From an uncultured Veillonella sp. (lineage in GTDB: Bacteria; Bacillota; Negativicutes; Veillonellales; Veillonellaceae), in the NCBI RefSeq assembly GCF_900545205.1, contig NZ_UQYC01000033.1, forward strand, positions 1 to 20,825: a stretch of DNA of 20,825 nt. Reading direction: 5' to 3'. The position numbers were made by a program, and so were the translations under genes. Below, piece by piece: positions 1 to 7,970 of this stretch; position 1 is the stretch's first letter, and each line of letters starts with the position of its first letter. Under the pieces are notes generated by a model that saw only the letters and a list, made by a program, of their open reading frames with translations, searched no databases and was not told the DNA's origin.

Positions 1-450
1 AGATTCGAATGCCCCACGAGGAGTTGTTTTTGTAACAAAACCGATATCGGAACGAGGGGATGCTTGACCTTTAGTCAAACCATATACATGGTTATCCATT
101 ACAACATATGTCATGTTTACATTACGTTTGAAAGCATGGATAGTGTGACCCATACCGATAGCGAACGCATCGCCATCACCAGAGCAAGCGATAACTTCTA
201 AGTCTTGGTTAGCAAGTTTAACGCCTTGTGCGTAAGGAAGCGCACGGCCATGAGTTGTATGCGCGCCATATGCGTAGAAATAACCACCGATACGGCTAGA
301 GCAACCGATACCAGAAATTACTGCTAATTTTTCTGGTGGAATATTTTTCGCTACTACAGCGTCAGTAATCGCTGCTTGAACCCCATAATGGCCACAGCCT
401 GGACACCAGTTAGGACGAATATCGTTTCTGTAATCTTTAGCTGTTGTCAT
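1..450 (-). CDS. korB: 2-oxoacid:ferredoxin oxidoreductase, beta subunit (partial, 3' end missing)
   Basis: The first 150 codons are present and the gene runs off the left edge. It encodes the thiamine-diphosphate subunit of a cytoplasmic 2-oxoacid:ferredoxin oxidoreductase, which oxidatively decarboxylates a 2-oxoacid to its acyl-CoA and reduces ferredoxin (or carboxylates in reverse). Visible features are the N-terminal WCPGCGHYG motif (residues 15-23, two of the Fe-S cysteines), a further Cys in GIGCSSR (about 47-53), and the TPP/Mg motif GDGD at 91-94 followed by DNHVYGLTKGQ at 119-129. The ATG lies 1 nt after the korA stop, and AGGAGG within the end of korA is its ribosome-binding site, so the two are translationally linked. 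The WCPGCG and YGLTKGQ forms suggest the KorB (2-oxoglutarate) branch rather than pyruvate, but substrate cannot be settled from sequence alone. Confidence 0.93.
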   Translation of the reverse strand, partial: MTTAKDYRNDIRPNWCPGCGHYGVQAAITDAVVAKNIPPEKLAVISGIGCSSRIGGYFYAYGAHTTHGRALPYAQGVKLANQDLEVIACSGDGDAFAIGMGHTIHAFKRNVNMTYVVMDNHVYGLTKGQASPRSDIGFVTKTTPRGAFES

Positions 451-451
451 A

Positions 452-2203
452 TTATAGGACCTCCTTAATAGCATTTTTCACATAACTTTTTGTGAATGGA
501 TTACCATCGTATTTCAAGCAGCTGGAAATTTTAGATTTCTTATGCATGTTGATTTTAAATAAGTTAGTCAATTGACCTGTAGCATTGTGCTCAACGATAA
601 CCACTTTTTTCGCAGCATCCATGAATGGTTGTAATTGTTTAGCTGGGAATGGTTTAATCAAGCGCAATTGTAAGTGGTTAACTTTAACGCCTTCTTGATC
701 GAATTCAGCAACTGCTTCTTCGATAGCACCACGGCTAGAAGCCATACCTACAACGAGTACATCTGCTTCGTCGTATTTAGCGTTATTCAAGAATGGTTCA
801 TAGTTATCAGCTACAGTTTCCAATTTGCGGAAGCGTTTATCAGTTTGTGCTACGTGCATTGTAGGCGCTTCTGCTGGTTTACCTTCTTCATTATGTTCTA
901 GACCTGTGGAAAGGAATAGACCATTTTTCATGCCAGGAATTGTACGTGGAGAAATACCATCTTCAGTCAATTCAAAGCGTTTGAAGTATTTAGGTTGTTC
1001 CAATTCAGGAAGATCAGCTTCTTTCATCATTTTACCGCGGTTAATAGGTACACGGTTCAAGTCGAAGGAAGGAACGGATTGTTTATTCAAACCTTGTTGT
1101 AAGTCAGGCATGAAGATAACTGGGCATTGGTACATTTCTGCCAAGTTGAAAGCTTTTTGAATTTCATAGAAGCATTCTTCGATAGATGTTGGAGAAATTA
1201 CGATACCAGCGTAATCGCCATGTGCATTGTAGCAAGCCGCATCAATATCGGATTGTTCAACCTTTGTTGCCATACCTGTGGATGGGCCAGAACGTTGAAC
1301 GTCGATAACAACCATTGGCAATTCAGCCATGGAAGCCATGGATAAGGATTCAGCCATCAAGGAAAGACCAGGGCCAGAAGTACATGTGAAGCCACGAACA
1401 CCTGCGTATACGCCGCCCATAGCTGTCATGCATGCTGCGATTTCGTCCTCTGTTTGAACGATTGTAGCACCCAATTTATCCATGTTTTTAATCATATATT
1501 CCATTACTTCAGATGCTGGAGTAATAGGATAAGATGCCATGAAACGGGAACCTGCTGCAATAGCACCAAGAGCACATGCTTCATTACCTAATAAGAACAT
1601 TTGATCTTTCTTACCAGGAGCTGGCAATGTATCGATTTCAACATCGCCTAATTTTTCCATTACAAGGCCATAACCATCGTCAAAAGCAGCCAAGTTTTTA
1701 TCCACGATTTCTTGGGATTTTTTCGCAAATTTAGCAGCAATCGCATCTTTGAACATCTTAGTATCGAAACCAAGAAGTGCTACAGACATACCAAGTGCTA
1801 CGATGTTACGCATCAACATGGAACCTTGTTTCATTGCTGTTTCAGAAATTGGCAAGGACAAGCAATTAACCTTTGCACCTTCAAATTTAGAGAAGTCAGG
1901 ATTTACTTTGCTGTCACAGATGATGTAACCGCCATCGCGAACTTCGGAACCATGCATATCAACTGTTTCTTGATCAAGAGAAAGCAAGAAGTCTACGCCT
2001 TCACCAATGGACATAACTTGTTCTAATGCAACGCGCAATGCGAATGTAGTATGACCACCTTTGATACGAGATGCAAACAAACGTTGGCTATACAAGGAAT
2101 AACCTTCTTTAGCGAGGATTGTCGCCATGATTTCGCCACAACTCTCAATACCTTCACCTTGTTGGCCGCCCATTTTCCAGATAAAATCTTTACGTTTTTG
2201 CAA
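452..2203 (-). CDS. korA: 2-oxoacid:ferredoxin oxidoreductase, fused gamma-alpha subunit
   Basis: This is the partner of korB. The N-terminal gamma domain (about residues 10-185; GGQQGEGIESCGEIMA and the SRIKGGHTTFALRVA stretch) binds CoA in the family. It is fused to the alpha subunit (about 200-583), which carries the YPITPASEVMEYM motif near 225-237, an EDEIAACMTAMGG segment and a C-terminal transketolase-like domain. The longest frame starts at a GTG at 2212, but that codon directly abuts AGGAGG. The in-frame TTG at 2203 sits 9 nt after the same AGGAGG, so I place the start there (583 aa). A strong promoter lies upstream at 2297-2325. No delta (8Fe ferredoxin) subunit is adjacent on this side; one could lie beyond the left edge. 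Product is confident; substrate (2-oxoglutarate versus another 2-oxoacid) is not. Confidence 0.92.
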   Translation of the reverse strand: MQKRKDFIWKMGGQQGEGIESCGEIMATILAKEGYSLYSQRLFASRIKGGHTTFALRVALEQVMSIGEGVDFLLSLDQETVDMHGSEVRDGGYIICDSKVNPDFSKFEGAKVNCLSLPISETAMKQGSMLMRNIVALGMSVALLGFDTKMFKDAIAAKFAKKSQEIVDKNLAAFDDGYGLVMEKLGDVEIDTLPAPGKKDQMFLLGNEACALGAIAAGSRFMASYPITPASEVMEYMIKNMDKLGATIVQTEDEIAACMTAMGGVYAGVRGFTCTSGPGLSLMAESLSMASMAELPMVVIDVQRSGPSTGMATKVEQSDIDAACYNAHGDYAGIVISPTSIEECFYEIQKAFNLAEMYQCPVIFMPDLQQGLNKQSVPSFDLNRVPINRGKMMKEADLPELEQPKYFKRFELTEDGISPRTIPGMKNGLFLSTGLEHNEEGKPAEAPTMHVAQTDKRFRKLETVADNYEPFLNNAKYDEADVLVVGMASSRGAIEEAVAEFDQEGVKVNHLQLRLIKPFPAKQLQPFMDAAKKVVIVEHNATGQLTNLFKINMHKKSKISSCLKYDGNPFTKSYVKNAIKEVL

Positions 2204-2296
2204 GAGATTCACCCTCCTTAGGATAAAAATTACACTGCTGACAAGAGTCTACCTTACTATGTTAATGTTTTATAGTACGAACCTGTCTATATCGTC

Positions 2297-2325
2297 ATTG
2301 TATCATGTATATTTTGGGTTTACAA
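2297..2325 (-). promoter_or_regulatory. Sigma-A-type promoter of korAB
   Basis: On the minus strand TTGTAA (2320-2325) and TACAAT (2297-2302) are separated by exactly 17 nt. The -10 is preceded by TGA, giving an extended -10 element (TGATACAAT). Predicted transcription start is near 2290, giving a leader of roughly 85 nt before the korA TTG start. This is the best promoter match in the window. Confidence 0.75.
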
Positions 2326-2385
2326 TGTATCATTTCACATAATAATAGGTATAAATTAAGGCATTATAACTAAAAATTATAAGAG

Positions 2386-2418
2386 AAAAGGATACTACAT
2401 GCTAAGTAGTATCCTTTT
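2386..2418 (-). terminator. Hairpin terminator after truA, possibly bidirectional
   Basis: There is a perfect 13-bp inverted repeat, 2386-2398 against 2406-2418, with a 7-nt loop (2399-2405). Its arms begin with AAAA and end with TTTT, so either strand gives a hairpin ending in U residues. On the minus strand it lies 55 nt past the truA stop and is followed by TTTTCTCTTATAATTTTT, an interrupted U tract. It probably ends the ecf-truA operon and insulates korAB. Confidence 0.7.
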
Positions 2419-2473
2419 AGTATTAACGGTTATCGTTTTAAATAAATTATAGGAGAATGTAGTCTATACAAAA

Positions 2474-3259
2474 TTATATAGAATATTTATTCTGTAACAC
2501 CTCTTGCTGCCGTTCTTCGGTAAAGAAGATTTCCTCTAGACATAAACCTTGGGCTGGCGCCGTTTTGCCTATAACACGGCGATCTTTAGCCGCTAAATAG
2601 CACTTAATATCCTCCACCTTGCGTCTTCCCAGCCCTACATCGACAAGTAAGCCTGCAATATTGCGAACCATGTGGTATAGAAACCCATTGCCTATAACAG
2701 AAATGGTAACATGAGGGCCGTCGGCCTCTACATGGATGCCCATGATAGTCTTTACAGGATCAGCAGGCGTTGAATTCGTTCCCTTCAAGGTTGTAAAGTC
2801 ATGCGTACCTAATAGTTCATTGCCGGCAGCTTGCATGAGCCCAATATTAAGAGGTTTCTTAACATGCCAATGGTATCGTTTTGTCAACGGATTAGCGATG
2901 AGTTGATTATGGATAGTATATACATACTCTTTACCATATATATTCCATCGCGGCTTCCAATCGAGTGGTATTTCTACCGCCTCAAGAACAACTATATCCT
3001 TTGGGATATGAGCAATCATAGCGCGAGGAATATTTTCTGCCGGTATAGCTCCAGATGTTTGGAATGTACAGACTTGAAACTTAGCATGTACCCCTGCATC
3101 AGTCCTAGAAGCACCGTAGATTTGAATTGGTTCATTACAAATTTTTGACAATCCATATTCTAAACAGCCTTGCACCGTTAAGCCCTTATCGTCAGGTTGC
3201 TTTTGATAGCCTGCTAAGTCAGTGCCATCATAAGCGACTATGATACGTATATTTCTCAT
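2474..3259 (-). CDS. truA: tRNA pseudouridine(38-40) synthase TruA
   Basis: The 261-aa protein isomerises uridines 38-40 of the tRNA anticodon arm to pseudouridine. The family signature GASRTDAGVHA spans residues 49-59, with the catalytic Asp at 54. The N-terminal AYDGTDLAGYQKQP is also typical, as is the later NGFLYHMVRNIAGLLVDVG segment. Length matches the family (about 245-270 aa). Its ATG overlaps the ecfT stop in ATGA (3256-3259), so it is translationally coupled as last gene of the ecf operon. The ecfA1-ecfA2-ecfT-truA order downstream of rplQ is common in Firmicutes. Confidence 0.96.
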   Translation of the reverse strand: MRNIRIIVAYDGTDLAGYQKQPDDKGLTVQGCLEYGLSKICNEPIQIYGASRTDAGVHAKFQVCTFQTSGAIPAENIPRAMIAHIPKDIVVLEAVEIPLDWKPRWNIYGKEYVYTIHNQLIANPLTKRYHWHVKKPLNIGLMQAAGNELLGTHDFTTLKGTNSTPADPVKTIMGIHVEADGPHVTISVIGNGFLYHMVRNIAGLLVDVGLGRRKVEDIKCYLAAKDRRVIGKTAPAQGLCLEEIFFTEERQQEVLQNKYSI

Positions 3260-4059
3260 AGATCAAGCCACCATAAAACGATGAGTGCGATGGTAACCAA
3301 AATGACAGCTCCTACGCCGATATAATCTACATAGGTAACTTGTAGCTCTTTCATGCGCGTACGGTTAACGCCCCCTCTATAACAGCGAGCCTCCATGGCA
3401 ATCGCTAGTTCATCAGCGCGTCTGAAAGCACTAATAAATAATGGCACTAAGAGGGGCACCATGTTTTTAGCACGTTGAATGATAGAGCCTGTCACAAAAT
3501 CTGCACCACGAGCAGATTGAGCTTTCATAATACGGTCTGTCTCGTCTAATAAAGTTGGAATAAAGCGCAATGCAATAGTCATCATCATTGCTAATTCGTG
3601 AGCTGGCACACCAATACAACGGAATGGATTGAGCAAATGTTCAATACCATCGGTCAAACGAATTGGTGATGTCGTATAGGTCAATAAAGACGAGAACAAG
3701 ATTAAAAAGATTAATCGCGCCGCCATTTGTAGACCCATAGCCACGCCTTGATCTGTAATATTGATGATCCACCATTGGAAGATTGTATTACCTGGTGTTG
3801 TAAAGATATGAATACCCATGGTAAATACGATGATAATCCAAAGTGGTTTAATAGCTGACCACATCAAGCGTAATGGCAATCGTGATAAGAGCATAGCAAA
3901 GATTGTAAATGCCCCTACCAAGCCATACGCAAGAGGAGAGTTCGCTAAGAAGATGGCTACTACGAATATGGTAGTAGCAATAATCTTTGCACGAGGATCC
4001 ATGCGATGCAAGAAGGAGTTTCCTGGGAAGTATTGCCCTATAGTAATGTTATTTAACAT
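3256..4059 (-). CDS. ecfT: ECF transporter transmembrane (T) component EcfT
   Basis: This 267-aa integral membrane protein couples the two ECF ATPases to interchangeable substrate-binding S components in vitamin or metal uptake. Hydrophobic segments fall at about residues 27-55, 70-88, 108-130, 155-170 and 248-265. Two coupling-helix motifs are visible: ARG at 183-185 (in AQSARGAD) and ARC at 224-226 (in MEARCYRGG). In EcfT these arginines contact the ATPase grooves. AGGAGG lies 6 nt before the ATG, inside the end of ecfA2, with which it overlaps by 11 nt. No S component is encoded nearby, as expected for a shared group II module. Confidence 0.94.
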   Translation of the reverse strand: MLNNITIGQYFPGNSFLHRMDPRAKIIATTIFVVAIFLANSPLAYGLVGAFTIFAMLLSRLPLRLMWSAIKPLWIIIVFTMGIHIFTTPGNTIFQWWIINITDQGVAMGLQMAARLIFLILFSSLLTYTTSPIRLTDGIEHLLNPFRCIGVPAHELAMMMTIALRFIPTLLDETDRIMKAQSARGADFVTGSIIQRAKNMVPLLVPLFISAFRRADELAIAMEARCYRGGVNRTRMKELQVTYVDYIGVGAVILVTIALIVLWWLDL

Positions 4060-4909
4060 GGCTACCTCCTTCTAAAATGGCTTGTACTGCATCATCTACG
4101 GATAATACACGATTAGATACATCTAGTCCCTGTTCACGCAAATACTCCATAGTGACAGATACTGGTGGTACGTCTACACCAACAGCCTGTAATTCATCAC
4201 GGTGATTATTAAAGATATCCATCGGCTCTCCATCGAGAACGATACGACCTTTATCAAGGACCACAAGGCGAGATGCCATGCGCGAAATATCTTCCATGTT
4301 GTGAGATACAAGGATTACTGTAATCCCCTTTTCTTTATGAAGGCGAATAATTTCTTCAAAGATTTCTTCACGACCAAATGGATCGAGACCTGCAGATGGT
4401 TCATCAAGAACTAGGAAGTCCGGATCCATAGCCACTACACCGGCAATGGCAACACGACGCATTTGACCACCAGATAGGTGGAATGGAGAACGCTCTGCAT
4501 AAGTATCATAGTCGAGGCCTACAAATTTCATGGCATCTCGTACGCGTTCATCCACTTCATCTGCACTAAGGCCTAAGTTTTTAGGACCAAATGCAATATC
4601 TTCGGCAATGGTTTCTTCGAATAATTGATGTTCAGGATATTGGAACACCATGCCTACCTTATGACGCATCCTCTTAGCTTCCTCTGTAGAAGCGCTAATA
4701 TCTACACCATTAACGGTAACGGTTCCTGTTGTAGGATGTAATAAGCCATTCAAATGTTGTACAAAGGTAGATTTACCAGACCCAGTATGACCAATGATAC
4801 CTAAAAACTCACCGTTTTCAACGGTAAGAGATATACCATGAAGGGCCGTTTTTTCAAATGGAGTGCCTACACCATAGGTATAGGTAATATTATCTAATAC
4901 AATCGCCAT
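4049..4909 (-). CDS. ecfA2: ECF transporter ATPase EcfA2
   Basis: This 286-aa ABC ATPase is the second of the pair that powers the ECF transporter, on the cytoplasmic face. Walker A is GHTGSGKS (40-47), the Q-loop Gln is at 90 (VFQYPEHQLFEET), the signature LSGGQ is at 145-149, Walker B ends in DE at 169-170 and the switch His is at 203. The YPEHQLFEETIAEDIAFGP segment is typical of EcfA2. Its ATG overlaps the ecfA1 stop by one base (TAATG), indicating coupled, roughly equal synthesis of the heterodimer. Older databases call it CbiO. Confidence 0.95.
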   Translation of the reverse strand: MAIVLDNITYTYGVGTPFEKTALHGISLTVENGEFLGIIGHTGSGKSTFVQHLNGLLHPTTGTVTVNGVDISASTEEAKRMRHKVGMVFQYPEHQLFEETIAEDIAFGPKNLGLSADEVDERVRDAMKFVGLDYDTYAERSPFHLSGGQMRRVAIAGVVAMDPDFLVLDEPSAGLDPFGREEIFEEIIRLHKEKGITVILVSHNMEDISRMASRLVVLDKGRIVLDGEPMDIFNNHRDELQAVGVDVPPVSVTMEYLREQGLDVSNRVLSVDDAVQAILEGGSHVK

Positions 4910-5856
4910 TAGTGTACGCCCTCCCCTCTTACGACATCTGAATTTCCATTGTTAGGAGAACTTATCTTGTGATTACCTACGTTATGTTCACTTAGTAATT
5001 GATCAGCCAATTTAGAATGTTTTAGACCTTCTGCTAATTCTTCATTGTTGATGATACTCTTACCTACTTCATAACCTTTTTCATTCAATTTGAAAGCAAT
5101 TTCAGACGCCACAGGTACATCGAGGCCAAGTTCTTTTAAGGTATCTACATGGCTAAAGATTTCACGAGGGGTGCCATCATGTAACTTCACGCCATTTTTC
5201 ATTACCACCACACGGTCCGCTGTAACAGCTTCCTCCATAAAGTGTGTAATGTATACGATAGTAATGCCTTCTTCTTTATTGAGTTTATGAACTGTTTCAA
5301 GCACTTCACGACGACCTTTAGGGTCGAGCATAGCTGTTGGCTCATCAAGGACGATACAATCTGGTTTCATAGCAAGTACGCCGGCAATGGCAATGCGTTG
5401 CTTTTGACCACCAGACAACAAATGAGGACCATGTTCTCTATATTCAGTCATATTGACAGCCTCTAACGCTGCATCGACACGTTTTCTAATTTCTGCGCTA
5501 GGAATACCTAAGTTTTCTGGACCAAAGGCAACGTCCTCTTCTACGACAGCTGCCACAATTTGGTTATCAGGATTTTGGAATACCATGCCTACATGTTGGC
5601 GTATATCCCAAATGTGCGCTTCATCGCGCGTATCATAGCCACATACATTGATATGACCTTCACTAGGTTGTAATAGCACGTTGAAATGCTTAGCTAGTGT
5701 ACTTTTACCACTACCATTCGTACCGATGATACAAACAAACTCGCCGCGCTTAATAGATAAATTAACATCATTTAATGCATGTACATCATTGCCATTTTCA
5801 TCGGTATAGATATGACTCATATGATTGACCTCAATCATAATGTCTTTTTCATTCAT
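4909..5856 (-). CDS. ecfA1: ECF transporter ATPase EcfA1
   Basis: This is the first gene of the ecf-truA operon and encodes the other ABC ATPase of the energising module. Numbering from the chosen start, Walker A is at 45-52 (GTNGSGKS), the Q-loop Gln at 94 (VFQNPDNQ), LSGGQ at 147-151, Walker B DE at 171-172 and the switch His at 205. The QNPDNQIVAAVVEEDVAFGPEN run is characteristic of EcfA1. The frame could begin four codons earlier at 5868, but GAGG sits about 7 nt before the ATG at 5856, so 315 aa is preferred. The roughly 35-residue polar tail after residue 280 is somewhat long for the family. Confidence 0.93.
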   Translation of the reverse strand: MNEKDIMIEVNHMSHIYTDENGNDVHALNDVNLSIKRGEFVCIIGTNGSGKSTLAKHFNVLLQPSEGHINVCGYDTRDEAHIWDIRQHVGMVFQNPDNQIVAAVVEEDVAFGPENLGIPSAEIRKRVDAALEAVNMTEYREHGPHLLSGGQKQRIAIAGVLAMKPDCIVLDEPTAMLDPKGRREVLETVHKLNKEEGITIVYITHFMEEAVTADRVVVMKNGVKLHDGTPREIFSHVDTLKELGLDVPVASEIAFKLNEKGYEVGKSIINNEELAEGLKHSKLADQLLSEHNVGNHKISSPNNGNSDVVRGEGVH

Positions 5857-5868
5857 GGATAACCTCAT

Positions 5869-6090
5869 ATCTTTCTAGTCAATTTCGTTTCTATAAAAGT
5901 AGAACCATTTACAAATCAATCATCCTATATTGAGCCTACTAGCATCAATATAATATGTCCTGTTCATACACTTAGAATGAAATAGTATCTAAGGTATACT
6001 GTAAAAGGTTAACAATAGACATTTAATATTTACGATAACTGCTAATATATTACGATATTATACTCATCGATTGTACCATAAAATTGACAA
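5869..6090. other. AT-rich spacer between rplQ terminator and ecfA1
   Basis: About 220 bp without a credible ORF. It is very AT-rich and contains several -10-like hexamers on the minus strand but no paired -35/-10 of good quality. A small imperfect AT inverted repeat lies around 6040-6062. I see no riboswitch that I can recognise. Confidence 0.5.
6057..6078 (-). promoter_or_regulatory. Candidate promoter of the ecf-truA operon
   Basis: On the minus strand an extended -10 (TGG then TACAAT, 6070-6078) is followed by a perfect TATAAT (6057-6062). No good -35 lies 16-18 nt upstream of either; TTGTCA at 6085-6090 is wrongly spaced (9 and 22 nt). A weaker alternative, TTGATT-18-TATAGA, lies just upstream of ecfA1. 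Assignment is tentative. Confidence 0.35.
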
Positions 6091-6127
6091 TAAAAAAACG
6101 GTGCTGCAACATAAGTTACAACACCGT
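6091..6127 (-). terminator. Intrinsic terminator of the ribosomal-protein superoperon
   Basis: On the minus strand a 13-bp stem (arms 6115-6127 and 6098-6110, two G-U pairs, otherwise perfect) with loop TTAT is followed directly by seven Ts and A. It starts 10 nt after the rplQ stop codon. This is a classic rho-independent terminator. Confidence 0.95.
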
Positions 6128-6137
6128 ATGAGTTTGA

Positions 6138-6473
6138 TTAAACTAACTCGATAATAGCCAAAGGTGCAGCGTCACCTTTGCGAAGACCAGTTTTGATTAC
6201 ACGAGTGTAACCACCTTGACGGTCTGCATATTTTGGAGCAATTGTATCAAACAATTTTTTTACTACGCTTTCATCCATGAGGTATGCAAGAACTTGGCGA
6301 CGTGCATGAAGATCACCACGTTTAGCCAAAGTTACCATTTGATCAGCTAAAGAGCGAAGTTCTTTCGCTTTAGCTTCTGTAGTTTCAATACGCTCATATT
6401 GGAAGAAAGATGTTAACATGCTACGGAACAACGCTTTACGAGCGGAGCTGTCGCGGCCTAATTTTCTGTACAT
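6138..6473 (-). CDS. rplQ: 50S ribosomal protein bL17
   Basis: The 111-aa protein is an early-assembling component of the large subunit that binds 23S rRNA near the tunnel exit. It begins with the family-typical MYRKLGRDSSARKALFRSM and shows the TTEAKAKELRSLADQMVTLAKRG helix; the length is that of the short bacterial form. AGGAGG lies 7 nt before the ATG. It is 12 nt downstream of rpoA and is the last gene of the superoperon, immediately before the intrinsic terminator. Confidence 0.98.
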   Translation of the reverse strand: MYRKLGRDSSARKALFRSMLTSFFQYERIETTEAKAKELRSLADQMVTLAKRGDLHARRQVLAYLMDESVVKKLFDTIAPKYADRQGGYTRVIKTGLRKGDAAPLAIIELV

Positions 6474-6485
6474 TCGTCTTCCTCC

Positions 6486-7490
6486 TTATTCGCCTTTTTG
6501 TTTAAGTTGAAAACCACCTGGATGATTGTTGAGTTTTTCCTCAATTTCATCGATGGATTTTTTGCCTAAATTGCGAACTTTTCCTAAGTCATCAATGGTT
6601 TTGTCTAGCAAATCTGCAATTGTATTAATGCCAGCACGTTTCAAGCAGTTATACGCACGAACAGAGAGTTCCAACTCATCGATAGAAATCTTTGCTGGGC
6701 CGTCATCTACAGCTGGTTCTTCATTATCGGAACCTACTGGATCAACAACGATACCGCCTTCACCTGTGTTTACATCTACAACATCTGCAGAGTGCGCTAA
6801 TTTAGTGAAGTTCCCTAAATAACCAATCATAATGGCAGCAGATTTTGCCACTGCATCAGCAGCAGTAATGGAACCATCAGTCCAAACTTCTAATGTAAGT
6901 TTGTCAAAGTCCATTTCATTGCCTACACGAACATCACTCACTTCGTATTTGGCACGAAGAATTGGAGAGAAGATGGAATCGATTGGAATACAACCGATTA
7001 CATCTGTGTCTTTTTTATTCTTCGTGGAAGGAACGTAACCTTTGCCACGTTCAATCACTACGTCCATTACGAGATGAGCTGTCTCATCCATAGTCGCAAT
7101 CACAAGTTCAGGATTCAATACTTCCACTTCTGGTGGGAATTGCTCAGCTAAGTCAGCTGCTGTCAATACACCATCCTTTTGGAAGTCAAAGTGAACTTCC
7201 AATGGTAGTTGCACATCTTCTTCAACTTTGATGCACAATTGCTTTAAGTTAAGGATGATATCCGTAACGTCTTCGCGAATACCAGGAATAGTAGAGAATT
7301 CATGAAGAACTCCATCAATTTTGATAGAGGTGATAGCTGCCCCATCCAAGGATGAAAGCAAAATTCTGCGTAAGCTATTACCGAGAGTGATACCATAACC
7401 ACGGTCTAATGGTTCACATACGAACTTACCATAGCGACCGCCTTCGGCGATGTCCACCTTCTCGATTTTAAGTTTCTTTTCTTCGCTCAT
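6486..7490 (-). CDS. rpoA: RNA polymerase alpha subunit
   Basis: RpoA dimerises to nucleate RNA polymerase assembly; its C-terminal domain contacts UP elements and activators. The N-terminal domain shows EPLDRGYGITLGNSLRRILLSS (about residues 26-47). An acidic linker (about 241-268) leads to a helix-hairpin-helix CTD with LELSVRAYNCLKRAG and NLGKKSIDEIEEKL; the Arg equivalent to E. coli R265 is at about 278. The frame opens with a GTG at 7514, but AGGAGG lies within those first codons. The ATG at 7490, 9 nt after it, gives 334 aa, normal for the family. A separate promoter lies in the 71-nt gap upstream, and rpsD is missing from its usual place there. Confidence 0.98.
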   Translation of the reverse strand: MSEEKKLKIEKVDIAEGGRYGKFVCEPLDRGYGITLGNSLRRILLSSLDGAAITSIKIDGVLHEFSTIPGIREDVTDIILNLKQLCIKVEEDVQLPLEVHFDFQKDGVLTAADLAEQFPPEVEVLNPELVIATMDETAHLVMDVVIERGKGYVPSTKNKKDTDVIGCIPIDSIFSPILRAKYEVSDVRVGNEMDFDKLTLEVWTDGSITAADAVAKSAAIMIGYLGNFTKLAHSADVVDVNTGEGGIVVDPVGSDNEEPAVDDGPAKISIDELELSVRAYNCLKRAGINTIADLLDKTIDDLGKVRNLGKKSIDEIEEKLNNHPGGFQLKQKGE

Positions 7491-7528
7491 CAGGAACATC
7501 CTCCTATACAACACACGTTCATAGTTTA

Positions 7529-7537
7529 ATTATAGCA
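7529..7537 (-). promoter_or_regulatory. Internal promoter for rpoA-rplQ (extended -10)
   Basis: In the rpsK-rpoA gap the minus strand reads TGCTATAAT, a perfect extended -10 (TG-n-TATAAT). The hexamer 17 nt upstream (TAGCGG) is a poor -35, which extended -10 promoters tolerate. The start would be near 7522, giving a leader of about 32 nt before the rpoA ATG. Confidence 0.55.
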
Positions 7538-7561
7538 CCGTATCAAATCGGCCGCTATTAA

Positions 7562-7951
7562 TTATACACGACGGCGTTTTGGAGGGCGACAACCATTGTG
7601 AGGAATTGGAGTTACGTCTTTAATGGAAGTAACTTCAAGACCTGCAGCTTGTAAAGCACGGATTGCAGCTTCACGGCCGGATCCAGGACCTTTTACGAAT
7701 ACTTCAACAGTGCGAAGACCATGTTCCATTGCAGCTTTAGCAGCTTGTTCAGCAGCCATTTGAGCAGCAAATGGAGTGGATTTACGAGAACCACGGAAGC
7801 CCAAGCCACCAGCGGAAGCCCAAGACAACGCATTACCGTTTGTATCTGTCAAAGTTACGATAGTGTTATTGAATGTAGAACGAATATGAGCCGCACCGGA
7901 TTCAATATGTTTCTTTTCTTTTCTTTTAGTTCTAACAACTTTTTTAGCCAC
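7562..7951 (-). CDS. rpsK: 30S ribosomal protein uS11
   Basis: S11 (129 aa) sits on the 30S platform, binds helices near 690 and 720 of 16S rRNA and helps form the E site. Family features are the central SAGGLGFRGSRKSTPFAAQMAAE segment and the terminal TPIPHNGCRPPKRRRV. A basic N-terminal tail (KKVVRTKRKEKK) is present. It lies 19 nt after rpsM and is followed by a 71-nt gap before rpoA. Confidence 0.98.
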   Translation of the reverse strand: MAKKVVRTKRKEKKHIESGAAHIRSTFNNTIVTLTDTNGNALSWASAGGLGFRGSRKSTPFAAQMAAEQAAKAAMEHGLRTVEVFVKGPGSGREAAIRALQAAGLEVTSIKDVTPIPHNGCRPPKRRRV

Positions 7952-7970
7952 GCTTTATCCCTCCTTTATC

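Noticed and set aside
2127..2342. 71-codon plus-strand frame covering the korA start and its promoter region
   Set aside because: It is low-complexity, has no ribosome-binding site and overlaps a well-supported promoter and gene start on the other strand.
6085..6090. TTGTCA as -35 of the ecf operon promoter
   Set aside because: Its spacing to the nearby TACAAT (9 nt) and TATAAT (22 nt) is wrong for a sigma-A promoter.
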